Part shown: positions 1-9,486 of the stretch, piece after piece
How positions within the stretch are numbered: the stretch's first letter is position 1
How the letters are laid out: each line of letters begins with the position of its first letter
Origin: Bombyx mori
Lineage: Eukaryota > Arthropoda > Insecta > Lepidoptera > Bombycidae
Direction of reading: 5' to 3'
Assembly: GCF_030269925.1 (NCBI RefSeq)
Contig: NC_085128.1
Location: 12,030,501 to 12,094,500, forward strand
DNA: 64,000 nucleotides
Notes under the pieces: model-generated
What the model saw: only the letters and a program-made list of their open reading frames with translations
Told to the model about the DNA's origin: nothing
Database searches by the model: none
Position numbers and translations under genes: made by a program

Positions 1-39
1 TGTAATGAGCGATTTAGTGGGCAACTTCATTTCTGTTAA

Positions 40-137
40 TTTTGTGTCACGGTGCGCGCGCATCGTAAAATTTCACTCTCATCAATTTTTTATAACGCGC
101 CTAAAGAAGTATACCTTCAAAAATATGTGACACAAAA
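40..137. repeat. Short inverted-repeat element (MITE-like)
   Basis: An 11-bp perfect inverted repeat, TTTTGTGTCAC at 40-50 and GTGACACAAAA at 127-137, bounds about 98 bp containing a GC-rich patch (GTGCGCGCGCATCG). This is the form of a small non-autonomous DNA transposon or one end of a larger repeat. No clear target-site duplication is visible, and the window edge lies only 39 bp to the left, so the true boundaries are uncertain. Confidence 0.3.
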
Positions 138-610
138 TACAGTGATATTCAAAATAACTGAACAGATGCACGAACCGGCCAAAGTTAAATGATGGGTATA
201 AAAGTTGTGCAAATATGTTCATCTGTGCGAGTAAAAATTTTTCACAGTGAAGTGCTTGGCGACGTGACGCGACTGAGAAACATGCAGGGCGATATGTTAC
301 GCCACACGCGATGCTTTCCTGTGATTAAACGCAAGAAACTTCTATTTTTACCGCTCATTGTCAATACTTTAGTGGAAGCTTCGACTAAGTGTATTTAATA
401 GAAAATAACTTCAACAAAATTATTATGAAATGTCAATTTTTACGTATTTAATGTTTGATTAATAGCCGAAGCCTTTAAAACCGTTTTTTACAGTTTTTTT
501 ACAGTATTAATGGCCTTAAAGCTATGGCCAAGCATTTCGAATATTTCCTAATGGGATCTCTAAGCCGAAACAAGTTAGTTATAATGATGATACATTATAA
601 TGCGTTAATA
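138..610. other. Unique AT-rich spacer, no gene seen
   Basis: A 69-codon open frame (189-398, plus) begins in this stretch, but it has no recognisable domain and no nearby splice signals. I treat it as a chance open frame. No repeat is recognised. Confidence 0.5.
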
Positions 611-864
611 ATTTTTTAATTTTTTAATTTCTTAGATGGGTGGACGAGCTCACAGCCCACCTTGTGCTAAGTGGTTACTGGACCCCATAGACATCTACAA
701 CGTAAATACGTCACCCACTTTGAGATATAATTTGTAAGGTCTCAGTATAGTTACAACGGCTGCCCCGCCCTTTAAACCGAAACGCATTACTGCTTCACGG
801 CAGAAATAGGCAGGGCGGTGGTACCTACCCGTGCAGACTCACAAGAGGGCCTATCACCAGTAAA
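611..864 (-). mobile_element. Bm1 SINE, 5'-truncated
   Basis: The T-rich left end followed by CTTAGATGGGTGGACGAGCT is the reverse complement of the Bm1 3' end. The copy runs through the TTACTGGA(G/C)CCCATAGACATC and ACGGCAGAAATAGGCAGGG blocks and stops at TACCACCAGTAA-type sequence, so the tRNA-like head is missing. 5' truncation is normal for target-primed reverse transcription. Substitutions such as GTAAATACGTCACCC suggest a moderately old copy. Confidence 0.92.
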
Positions 865-1188
865 TTATTTATATATTATATATATTATTAACTCATCAAT
901 CAAATGTAATGGAAAAGCTAATTATAGGCTCAAAGCCAAACAATGGTTCGAAGCACCACGGAATGGAAATGCTGACGATAAAATTTAAAAAATCAATTAA
1001 TAGCACGTGATCCCATTCAGCACAAAAGCAAGTGACGGAATATATTTTTAATTGATGCATACAGCGTCCGATGTGTCGAGTAAACATTTACGGGGCTCGA
1101 ACGATGGTAGGGTCGCCTTTGTGAACGTTTTTAACGCGAAACATTAATTGACGAAAAACTGTATATCTCACGTGTTTAAACATTCGGT

Positions 1189-1190
<2 letters not shown>
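865..1190. other. Unique spacer, no gene seen
   Basis: AT-rich sequence with an isolated CACGTG E-box-like site near 1005 (AGCACGTGATCC). A 63-codon open frame on the minus strand (896-1087) has no family features. Nothing else is supported. Confidence 0.45.
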
Positions 1191-1219
<29 letters not shown>

Positions 1220-1640
1220 TTGCCTTTGTAGGCAGACGGGCATACGGCCCACCTGATGGTGAGTGGTTACCGTCGCCCATGGACTTCAGCAATGCCAGGG
1301 GCAGAGCCAAGCCGCTGCCTACCGCTTAATACTCTCCACAAGCCTCGCTTGAAGAAGGACATGTCATAGCGCTCGGGAAACACCGTGGAGGGGAGCTCAT
1401 TCCATAGCCGGATGGTACGTGGCAAAAAAGATCTCTGGAAACGCACTGTGGATGACCGCAGTGGCTCCAGGTAGTATGGATGAACTCTACTCCGGTGGCG
1501 GGCGGTGCGATGGTAAAAACGAGATGCTGGTATCATCTCGAACAATTCCTCAGAGCACTCCCCATGGAACATACGGTACAAAATACAGAGGGAACCGAAG
1601 TCCCTCCGCAGACCCAGAGGCTCCAAACGGATGTAAATAT
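1191..1640 (-). mobile_element. 3' end of a CR1/Jockey-superfamily LINE
   Basis: A 28-base T run at 1191-1218 is the complement of a poly(A) tail. It is followed by TTGCCTTTGTAGGCAGACGGGCATACGGCCC, the terminal block shared by several other fragments in this window. Upstream on the minus strand lies the C-terminal reading frame of the reverse transcriptase. The element is strongly 5'-truncated, with only about 450 bp kept. Clade assignment is from the protein tail and is approximate. Confidence 0.85.
1267..1626 (-). pseudogene. Reverse-transcriptase C-terminal remnant of a LINE
   Basis: This 119-codon open frame is the C-terminal tail of a non-LTR retrotransposon ORF2, downstream of the reverse-transcriptase domain. 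Diagnostic segments are RMFHGECSEELFE, RTARH, VRFQRSFLPRTIRLWNELP and FPERYDMSFFKRG, the conserved lepidopteran 'LPRTxxLWNELPxxVFPxRYDM' tail. The endonuclease and polymerase domains are absent, so it cannot act on its own. The frame is intact to its stop, which suggests a fairly recent 5'-truncated insertion. The start given is only the first in-frame methionine, not a true start. Confidence 0.85.
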
Positions 1641-1784
1641 TAACACTGTAATTATGAGGGCTGTGCTTGTGTGTCCTGTTGACGGTAATTACGTATTTCG
1701 GTGATCTATTTTACTTAATTAATTGTTTAATTAAGTTTTTTTGCTCTATTTTTCAAAGTCAGTCAAAGCAGATGATCCGCGAAA

Positions 1785-2113
1785 TCTATACTAATATTAT
1801 AATATAAAGCTGAAGAGTTTGTTTGTTTGAACGCGCTAATCTAAGGAACTACTGGTCCGATTTGAAAAATTGTTCCAGTGTTAGATAGCCCATTTATTGG
1901 GGAAGGCTATATATAGGTTATATAACATCACTCTAAGACCAATACAAGTGGATCACCAATAAAGAATGTTTCAAAATAGGGGTTTAAATAGCTCCTTAAC
2001 ATTCTATAATTCAAAAATATTTTCACTTTCTACGTAAATGAAGTGGAGGTAAAATTTAGAGCGTTATGCCAAAGTAACTATTCCACGAGGACGGAGTCGC
2101 GGGCTAAAGGTAG
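1785..2113 (+). mobile_element. Non-autonomous Helitron (family A)
   Basis: The element starts TCTATACTAATATTATAA after an A and ends near GCGGGCTAAAGGTAG before T. That fits Helitron rules: 5' TC, 3' CTRR (here decayed from CTAG) and insertion between A and T. Internal text such as GCTGAAGAGTTTGTTTGTTTG and ACGGAGTCGCGGGC is shared in reverse orientation with the copies at 32283-32673 and 38513-38789. There is no Rep/helicase coding. Confidence 0.8.
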
Positions 2114-2667
2114 TGGTGTATACGCCGCAAAAACTCAAGTTTATTTTCCAGTTACCTGAATCTTAAGTACTACCGAGATGGAAATACGACATAAAAAAAC
2201 AAAGTTGAATCTTGTTTTCCCTTGTCTCTTTATACGAAAAATATAAAAATAAATAAGCCACATTATAGGTATTTACAAAACAAAAACGGAGCAAAGACAA
2301 AAACGTATTTAACGCGTGCGAGTTCTGAACGTAACATCATTTTTAATTTCCGTCGTTGGGCCACCCACCGTAGTGAATACCAATTACCTCGACTGTAACT
2401 GTTGAACAGGCGGTATGTAGTTCCCTTGGCTTACCGGATCGATGGTACGTACAACGCTTCTGAGATCCGATATGCAGATATACTTGATACAATAATGAAA
2501 TGTGTATTTTTAGAACAAAATATGTACTAGCAGTACCTGTGTTCTAGAAATACAGATATTTAAATTTTTCAATTATCGTTCAGGCTCCAAATACGTTTGA
2601 GAGAAATAACATATAACCAATTGAAAAGTTCCGATTTTTATTTAGAGGTTTTTTTTGACATGTATTG
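2114..2667. other. Unique spacer, no gene seen
   Basis: Mixed composition, slightly GC-richer around 2340-2480. I found only weak potential splice sites there and no open frame of note. Confidence 0.45.
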
Positions 2668-3038
2668 TACCAATTTTTCTAATGAAATACCTACGTGCTC
2701 AACAAATGTTCACGATTGACTTCCACGGTAAAGGAATAACATCGTGTAATAAAAATCAAACCCGCAAAAATTATAATTTGCGTAATTACTGGTGGTAGGA
2801 CCTCTTGAGAGTCCGCGCGGGTAGGTACCACCACCCTGCCTATTTCTGCCACGAAGCAGTAATGCATTTCGGTTCGAAGGGTGGGGCAGCCGTTGTAACT
2901 ATACTTGAGACCTTAGAACTTATATCTCAACGTGGGTGGCGGATTTACGTTGTAGATGTCTATGAGTCCAGTAAAAACTTAACACCGGGTAGACTGTGAG
3001 CTCGTCCACCCATCTAAGTAATAAAAAAATAAAAAAAC
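2668..3038 (+). mobile_element. Bm1 SINE, nearly complete body
   Basis: The copy starts at the head/body junction (GTACCAATTTTTCTAATGAA) and runs to CATCTAAGTAATAAAAAAAT. It retains the ATTCACGATTGACTTCCACGG region that most copies lack, but not the A and B boxes. The body carries several changes (CCACGAAGCAG, GTAAAAACTTAACACCGGGTAG). Confidence 0.92.
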
Positions 3039-3758
3039 CACAAATATAGTTCCTGGGACGAAAGCCATCAACAGCATGGAAGTTCTTAGGTTATTGAAAT
3101 TTGCTTTTCAAAACAATGTTAAAGTGCATCACGGGTGCAGTATTTACGCTGTGACTAGTTCGGGATAGTGGCCGAAGTTTTTACGATAGCTCCAGAATAT
3201 TGTTTGGTGCATTAAAGTTTAATGCCCCCAGCAGTTTCGTTGAAATTTAAAATTGGTTCACGAGCGGTGGCGATTAGGGCCGGATCCGGGGCTAAACGTA
3301 TTGTCGGCTTGAGTGTTTTGTACCGTAATAGACTATTAGAATTGAAAGTGATCTTGAAAGGGTTTTAAGTGGAATTCACTTTATTTTAATGAGATACGAT
3401 TTTTTTCGTACAGAAATTTTGGGCACTTTTGATTTAATTTTCAAATATACACCCTTACTACAACAGTTGTTCAACATAATAATATCAAGTCACGATGCTG
3501 TGTTACTAACTAAAATTAATGAAAATTTATTTGTAATATTTACTTAAGTTTTGCTAAATGCGAGTGTTAGTGTAGCAGTAATCATTAGCGAATGTAGATA
3601 GTCTAATAAAATATGAATCACATTAAAAACAATATCAAGAAATTTTGGTTATTATGTCAAACAAAAAAAACAGTCCATAGTTCTACTGAGCAGAGACAAC
3701 AACCCGATTAGCGTACTCATTATGCAAAGGAAATCATTGATTAAAAAGCATGACAAAC
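3039..3758. other. Unique AT-rich spacer, no gene seen
   Basis: No recognised repeat, RNA gene or convincing open frame. There is a modest GC rise at 3120-3320 without splice-like boundaries. Confidence 0.45.
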
Positions 3759-4000
3759 TTTTTTTTATGTTACTTAGATGGGTGGGTGGACGAGCTCACA
3801 GCCCACCTGGTGTTAAGTGGTTACTGGAGCCCATAGACATCTACGACGTAAATGCGCCACCCACCCTGAGATATAAGTTCTAAGGTCTCAAGTACAGTTA
3901 CAACGGCTGCCCCACCCTTCAAACCGAAACGTATTACTGCTTCACGGCAGAAATAGGCAGGGTGGTGGTACCTACCCACGCGGACTAACAAGAGGTTCTA
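3759..4000 (-). mobile_element. Bm1 SINE, 5'-truncated
   Basis: A T-tract, then TTAGATGGGTGGGTGGACGAG (a 4-bp GGGT expansion), then the standard body up to CGGACTAACAAGAGGTTCTA. The body is close to the other copies; the tRNA-like head is absent. Confidence 0.92.
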
Positions 4001-4536
4001 CATATTACTTCAACATTACACTGAAGACTAGCAGGAGGTAATACTTAAATTGTAATTACATTTGTTTGAGAGCAATTCAACTTCTTCTCGTGGACTTTAA
4101 AGTCTATTCACGGAAAGTAGTATTGTTGCTGACATTTAAACAACTTTATGTTTCAAGGGGACATCGTTCGTCGGAGCGGTATCAATTTCCGGGCCTCCGC
4201 TGCCATTTGATTTATGTTTGCTCTGGCTTTTCCAAACAAAACTGTTTTGTTGCGAGCCTGTGTGCTGCGAGAAGAGCATGCAAATCTAACTTTTGCACGA
4301 TAAGCGTACTGGTGCAATACTAGCGGCTTGTTTACTGAAAAATTCCGGAAATAATAGTTTGAAAGTTATTCGACAATCACACTCCAAATTGTATTTGCTC
4401 GGTGGAATCGATTTATTAAATTTTTTTAGTACGATAATTTTTTTATTGGGTTTTTTTAACTGATTGCGAACATTCAATGGTGAATATTCAGTGCTAAAAA
4501 CTGTTTGTACTCTCTGATTCTAGGTATATTTAACGA
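4001..4536. other. Unique spacer, no gene seen
   Basis: Two open frames of 85 and 63 codons overlap on opposite strands near 4066-4477. Neither resembles a known domain and they read as chance. GC rises at 4160-4270. Confidence 0.4.
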
Positions 4537-4800
4537 TCGTCTGGTGTAGTGGTAAGTGACATGGTCACTACACAAGGGGGTCGCGGGTTCGAATCCGCCA
4601 AGGGAAGATATTTGTATGATAAATATAAATGTCTTTTCCAGGGTTATGGATGTATATTAAATATTAAATATATGTACGTGTATAATAAAAATCTTACATT
4701 TATTTCCGTTATCTGGTACCTGTAACACAAGTTCTTTACGAACTTAGCACGGGACCAGTTAACGTGGCGTGATTGTTATTAAATATTTATTATTTATTTA
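4537..4800 (+). mobile_element. Second tRNA-derived SINE (not Bm1)
   Basis: The tRNA-like head has an A box TGGTGTAGTGG at 4542-4552 and a perfect B box GGTTCGAATCC at 4586-4596, the spacing expected of an internal Pol III promoter. The body is unrelated to Bm1 and ends in an AT-rich tail (ATTAAATATTTATTATTTAT). It is not a functional tRNA: after the B box there is no clean acceptor stem or CCA-like end. I do not know a family name. Confidence 0.7.
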
Positions 4801-5195
4801 TATTTTTCTCATTAAAGTTTACATCGGCTATATAAGAAACGTGCTGCTGATTGAAGGTAAGCGCTATTTAAAGATGCCCCGTAGAAAGATATACATAACG
4901 TACCTCTGGAAAAACATTGCCTATTCCCATCAGAGTATATTTCGAGAAAGCTTACGAATCGTATTATATATGTCATTGATACACTTGAATTTCACGCCAC
5001 ATCATACAAATGACTAATCAAAAACGAACGCGAACTATTAACAGCTGCCGACAAAAGTGCTCCCGACCTTAATATTGTTACAAAACAGTACCTCTCAGGT
5101 GGCAGCCATGTTACTATTCAGTGATTAATACATAGACCGTGACTCGACATTAACACGCTTGCCGTAGGTTTTCTTGGCTGATACTGGATGTTTTA

Positions 5196-5310
5196 AATTT
5201 TTTTTTTATTGGATTTATATGGGTAGCGATCTTACAGCCCACATTGTGTTAAGTGGTTCCCGATAACCATAGATAACAAAACGTGAATTCCGCTACCTAG
5301 CTTGAGATAT
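5196..5310 (-). mobile_element. Old Bm1 SINE fragment
   Basis: T-tract, then GGGTAGCGATCTTACAGCCCACATTGTGTTAAGTGGTTCC and CTTGAGATATGC match the last ~115 bp of Bm1 with many substitutions, which makes it older than its neighbours. Confidence 0.75.
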
Positions 5311-5550
5311 GCATTAATGCAAGTTTTCTTTTATGTTGACAACGAAAAAAACATTTTTAAATTCATAATACTATATATATTTTGTGTCTGATTAGTCAAG
5401 TGGTTAGTAATCCGGACAATTTTACAAACTATATTAAAATTGAATAATTTTGAAAATACATATTATATATTCAACTACGCGAAGACGATGATTTTCAAAT
5501 TATATAAAAAAATGGTAAACGTGAAATTGAGGCCATGAAGGTTTTCATTG

Positions 5551-5778
5551 TTTTTTTTTTATTTATTTTTTTATTGCCTAGATGTGTGGACGAGCTCACA
5601 GCACACCTGGTGTTGAGTGGTTACTGGTTGTTACCCTTAAACATCTACAACGTAAATGCGCCACACACCTTGAGATATAAGCTCTAAGGTCTCATTATAG
5701 TTACAACGGCTGCCTCACCCTTCAAACCGAAACGCATTACTGCTTCACGGCAGAAATAGGTAGGGTACGGCAGAAATT
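5551..5778 (-). mobile_element. Bm1 SINE, truncated
   Basis: Begins with an interrupted T-tract and TTGCCTAGATGTGTGGACGAG and continues through the body to CACGGCAGAAATAGGTAGGG. At 5764-5779 it ends with a short repeat of its own text (ACGGCAGAAAT), a small local duplication at the truncation point. GTTACTGGTTGTTACCCTTAAAC is a disrupted form of the usual GTTACTGGAGCCCATAGAC. Confidence 0.9.
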
Positions 5779-6194
5779 GGTTAAAAATACATATTATTAT
5801 TTCGTTTCCGACCACAGCTTTTTACGGTCAAAGTTTGTTTAGGTTATTTTAGTGCGTTAATTATCACAACCCTATTTACACTTTAACACTAATTACAGAC
5901 ATTAATTATTAACAGAGCCGTTGTGAAATTCTATAACTGTGAGTTCCGTTCAAAAACTCGTTAATGAATCGCGCTACGCAAGAAAAGGCGTAACGAATTT
6001 GATTCATAAAATTTGTTAACACATTTTTATTGTAGTCAATCAATCAATCAATCGCGACTACAATTGAAATGAAGTAGGCGTTAAATTTGATAAGCTATTG
6101 TGCGACCTCGCCATTCATGAGCGGAATTCTTTAGAAAATATGTTTCGTGTTCAATGCCTACGGATTTCATAATATCTAAATATTACAACTTTTT
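5779..6194. other. Unique spacer, no gene seen
   Basis: AT-rich, with a short (TCAA)n run near 6038-6052. No gene signal. Confidence 0.45.
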
Positions 6195-6236
6195 TACTGA
6201 TGGTAGTCCGGACCTCCTGTGAGTCCGCACGGGTTT
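6195..6236 (+). mobile_element. Bm1 body fragment (about 40 bp)
   Basis: TTTACTGATGGTAGTCCGGACCTCCTGTGAGTCCGCACGGGT matches the start of the Bm1 body, then stops. It is truncated at both ends, so it is more likely a remnant of a larger deleted copy than an insertion endpoint. Confidence 0.7.
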
Positions 6237-6490
6237 TTCATAAATTGGATCGACAGTTGAATATTGATAGCTAATAATAATAATTAAAAAAAAAAAAAAA
6301 GGAACAGCTAATAAAACAAAGCATTGTGATGTTTTAATTTGGAATTCCATATTACGATAACATTAAACCGAAATTTGAAATTTAATCGAACGTTCTTATT
6401 TTAAATATTTTTCATGCAATAAAAAAATCTGTAAGTTAAATTTAAAAAAAAATTGGAATCACATTAATATGTTATTTCTTATTTATTTAC

Positions 6491-6595
6491 CTGGTTGACT
6501 TGATCGTGATCATGCAAACAATTACGTTCGTCGTGTATATAACGCAAGCGCGAAAGCATTTCGCGTAGACTAAACACCATTTTTTCTATTTGACA
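6491..6595 (-). CDS. Candidate internal coding exon, gene unknown
   Basis: On the minus strand a strong acceptor (pyrimidine tract TTTTTTTCTTTTTTTATTCAAG) precedes 105 nt, followed by the donor CAG|GTAAATAAAT. The exon is exactly 35 codons, phase 0 at both ends, and open in that frame. The peptide starts CQIEKMVFSLREML and ends with acidic/His-rich residues (HDERN, HDHDQVNQ). It has a heptad-like pattern of M/V/L/L/L/I, as in an amphipathic or coiled-coil helix. The exon is visibly GC-richer than its flanks, which contain poly(A/T) stretches. It matches no transposon frame I know and I do not recognise the host gene. Chance is possible, but the combination is the strongest exon signal in the window. 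Confidence 0.5.
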
Positions 6596-7206
6596 CTTGA
6601 ATAAAAAAAGAAAAAAATATAATATTGTAAAGAGGACAGATCAGAAATAACTTTAAGATATTGAGAATGGCAGAATAAAGATTTTTATCAAAACAATTAG
6701 TACGCCATACTGAATGTTGGTGTTTTTTTTTTAACTACCTACCATAGAAAATTAATATTATTTTTTTATGAGGCAAAGATGATCAAGTCCTACAGTCCAA
6801 TGTAATGATATCGTTTACTTTTTGTTTGTATGTTTATTGGGGTTTTATTTTCTTAATTTGTGTATATTGTTTTTAAGCTATATTATTATAAAATTTAGAA
6901 AGATATTTAATTAACTACATTATTATAAGGTTTTTTTTGTTACTACGTTTCCACTGATCAAAATACGGTTAGAATAGAAATAAAAATTAAAATTGGTATT
7001 TAAATTACATAGCTGAAGCAGCTTGACTATGGCCCTGTCATTGTCGATGTCCACGAGCAACGATGTCGCAGTAGCACCTTTCAATCAGATGATCTATATA
7101 AAGGATGAATTGTAATATCTACGATCATCCTTACTAAGCACGTTCATAGCTATCATATCTCTAATCAGATTCAATACTAAATTCCTAAAGTTCAGATCGT
7201 TTCCAT
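6596..7206. other. AT-rich intron-like spacer
   Basis: Contains the polypyrimidine tract of the candidate acceptor at its left edge. Otherwise very AT-rich with no repeat or gene recognised. Confidence 0.4.
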
Positions 7207-7338
7207 ATGTCTAACAATCGCAGCGGAAACGCACGCACGGTCCGCTGGAGCGAAGCTGTCAAACGAAGAGTTCACGTGGAAATCTTACGCTTTTCCATTC
7301 CAACTACGAGCTTCGGATCTTTCCTACCGGTAATATAA
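7207..7338 (+). CDS. Possible small ORF, 43 codons, unsupported
   Basis: ATG at 7207 (context CCATATGTC) opens a frame ending TAA at 7336-7338. It encodes a basic peptide with the segment NARTVRWSEAVKRRVHVEI and sits in a local GC rise. There is no signal peptide, no recognised family and no splice-site support. It could be a piece of a decayed transposon frame or chance. Confidence 0.12.
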   Translation: MSNNRSGNARTVRWSEAVKRRVHVEILRFSIPTTSFGSFLPVI

Positions 7339-7465
7339 TTGCTTTCACAAAGTATAACTAAACAAGCATTTCTCCAATATAATTCCTGCAACATTCTAGA
7401 CTAGCATTCTGCCCAATCTAGACAGGCCATGTTGCTTAATATCATTACCCGTTCATCTTGTGTGT

Positions 7466-7775
7466 TATTTTTTTTATTGCTTAGATGGGTGGACAAGCTC
7501 ACAGCCCACCTGGTGTTAAGTGGTTACTGGAGCCCATAGACATCTACAATGTAAATGCGCCACCCATCTTGAGATATAAGTTCTAAGGTCTCAGTATAGT
7601 TACAACGGCTGCCCCACCCTTCAAGCCGAAACGCATTACTGCTTCACGGCAGAAATAGGCGGGGTGGTGGTACCTACTCGTGCGGACTCATAAGAGGTCC
7701 TACCACCAGTGATTACGCAAATTATAATTTTGCGGGTTTGATTTTTATTACACGATGCTATTCCTTCACCGTGGA
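7466..7775 (-). mobile_element. Bm1 SINE, part of a chimeric insertion
   Basis: Poly(T) then TTGCTTAGATGGGTGGACAAG opens a well-preserved reverse Bm1. It extends past the body into TTTGCGGGTTTGATTTTTATTACACGATGCTATTCC and stops at CTTCACCGTGGA, before the tRNA-like part. At 7776 it joins directly to LINE sequence in the opposite orientation; see the chimera finding. Confidence 0.93.
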
Positions 7776-7904
7776 TTCTTCGAAGCAGTGCCCTTGCTAG
7801 GGTCAATGTTAGCAACACTCCAATTTGAGCCCCGTGAGCTCATCTACATGTAGGGCGAAGCTGAAATAGCCTCTCAAGGCTATCAATATACGTAGGAAAA
7901 AAAA
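7776..7904 (+). mobile_element. BMC1/L1Bm-like LINE 3' end, part of a chimera
   Basis: GAAGCAGTGCCCTTGCTAGG, GAGCCCCGTGAGCTCA and TGAAATAGCCTCTCAAGGC lead to CGTAGGAAAAAAAA. This is the poly(A)-ended 3' terminus of a Bombyx non-LTR element also present, reversed, at 27053-27245. Its 5' end is truncated exactly at the Bm1 junction. The BMC1/L1Bm name is from memory of this terminal text and is uncertain. Confidence 0.8.
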
Positions 7905-8549
7905 TATGCTTATTAGCATTATCCGTTCATCGTGTGTTTGATAAGTTAGTAAATTTTTTATTTCTGTTTTCTTAACACATATGTCCATTGATTTGTCGGA
8001 GATTTTAGGATTTTTATTATTGCTATCATGAGATATGGAAGGGAATGAAGAACGAAAATTCACAACACATTATATTTAAGTCACAACAAATTTGTCACTT
8101 GTATACAAAACAGACCCACAAAACTCGTTAAGTAAATTAAGAGTCAGTCGAACAGAGCTTAGTGGGATTATTCGAAACAGCCGTCAATTACAAGCTGTGT
8201 TGGGTACAATGTTGTGTGTGAGCGAGACCGCATTAGATGCCGGATGCAAGTGCATAATATGTTCCTTAATGAACAATGGCACGTCCACTTTAGTCTATTG
8301 AACCCATGGAGTTAATAAGTACTCAACACTACAGACTTGGGTATGGCTTAGTGGTTTTTGTACGATATGTCCGATGGAAGATCGGAGCCGCAGTACCGAT
8401 TGGTTCGTTATTGTTAGTCGTTATTGAGTCGGTAACCTCTTCTGAGCCTCGATATTTTTCCTTTCTTATTTTTTTCTATTGTAATGCGTGCTTGAAATAA
8501 ATGTTTACTGTTATATTTAGGTCTTTAGTGATTAGGAGTCTTAATTTTT
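7905..8549. other. Unique spacer, no gene seen
   Basis: Right-hand direct repeat of the chimeric insertion at 7908-7941. Two plus-strand open frames of 64-69 codons (8092-8500) show no family features. Confidence 0.4.
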
Positions 8550-8655
8550 TTTAATGCATAGGTGGGTGAAATATTTCACGACCCATCTAGTGTTAAGTGG
8601 TTAGCAGAGACAAAAACACCACAATGTGTACGCCATGCCCTAATCCACATTGAGA
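8550..8655 (-). mobile_element. Old Bm1 fragment
   Basis: TTTTTTAATGCATAGGTGGGTGAAATATTTCACGACCCATCTAGTGTTAAGTGGTTAGCAG follows the Bm1 3' end in reverse with heavy divergence, then CCACATTGAGA. Age makes the boundaries approximate. Confidence 0.65.
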
Positions 8656-8679
8656 CTAAGTCAATTTTTTTTTCAGTCT

Positions 8680-8885
8680 GTTGACTCGAACCTCAAATAA
8701 GGCCGGCGCTCAGGAGATGCGCGGTATATGTCGTACTTGAAGGTCTGCAAACGGTGTGGAGCAGACCGAGGGCTTAAGGTGTTTTTACCCACTAAACGAC
8801 TCGGCTTGCACTGTCACGCCCATCGACCGATCTCTACTCGAGGTCAAAACCCGGGCAGAGTAGGAATAGTAAAATGAACTCTTGG
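8680..8885 (+). mobile_element. Fragment resembling the 5' region of a BMC1-like LINE
   Basis: A GC-rich patch sharing the ordered text CGATCTCTACTCGAGGTCAAAACCCGGGCAGAGTAGG with CGATCTCCGTCCGGGGCTAGAATCCGGGCAGAGTAAGG near 36583-36617. That locus leads into an ORF1-like frame, so this is probably 5' UTR of a related element. No coding frame survives here. Confidence 0.45.
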
Positions 8886-9265
8886 CTATAAGATTTGAAG
8901 ACCAGCATAGTCCTGTTGCTTGTTACGAGTAAGTACACCAGGAGTCTTATTTTTTACACCATGACGACGCCCGATAATAATAATGTCATTTTTTGTATTA
9001 TGAGCACGGATGAGCGTAGATGAGCGTACGAACCAATTGATGGTAACAATTATCGTTGCTCATAGATATGCTATGGGGATTGTTAAGCCGCAGCCTAATT
9101 GGAGTAACAAGGCAACTGAAGGGTAGGACAGTGGTTATCAAATGCAGCTTACACTGCGACTCTGCTATCTTTACTACTAATACTATCTAACTTGAGTAAA
9201 GAACCTCAAGGTAGATAGCGCCCCATGGTCTGATGTCTACGGGCTCCAAAAAGATACGTCAAAAA
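8886..9265. other. Unique spacer, no gene seen
   Basis: No open frame or repeat recognised. A short near-repeat of ATGAGCGTA(G/C) occurs around 9008-9030. Confidence 0.4.
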
Positions 9266-9486
9266 TCTTTATATATACATTTCTTTTATGCGTGTGTTTG
9301 TCACTGAACTCCTCTTAAACGGCTGGACTGATTTTAATGAATTTTTTTTGTGTACTTTCAGGTGGATTCGAGAATGGTTTAGATTTACAAATCAGCAAGG
9401 CAGATGGCGCTGCAGTCGGTATCTTGGTTATTTATCTTACCTTGAAATAATTTATATGGCGATATAACCTTTGCCGGGCCAGCTAG
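9266..9486 (+). mobile_element. Non-autonomous Helitron (family B)
   Basis: Starts TCTTTATATATACATTTC after A and ends GCCGGGCCAGCTAG before T, with 5' TC, 3' CTAG and A|T insertion as expected for Helitrons. It has the lepidopteran family text ACTGAACTCCTCTTAAACGGCTGGACTG. No coding. Confidence 0.7.

Noticed and set aside
4786..4857. Acceptor-like tract and GAAG|GTAAGC donor around a 39-nt segment
   Set aside because: The pyrimidine tract is the tail of the SINE at 4537-4800; the short open frame is likely coincidence.
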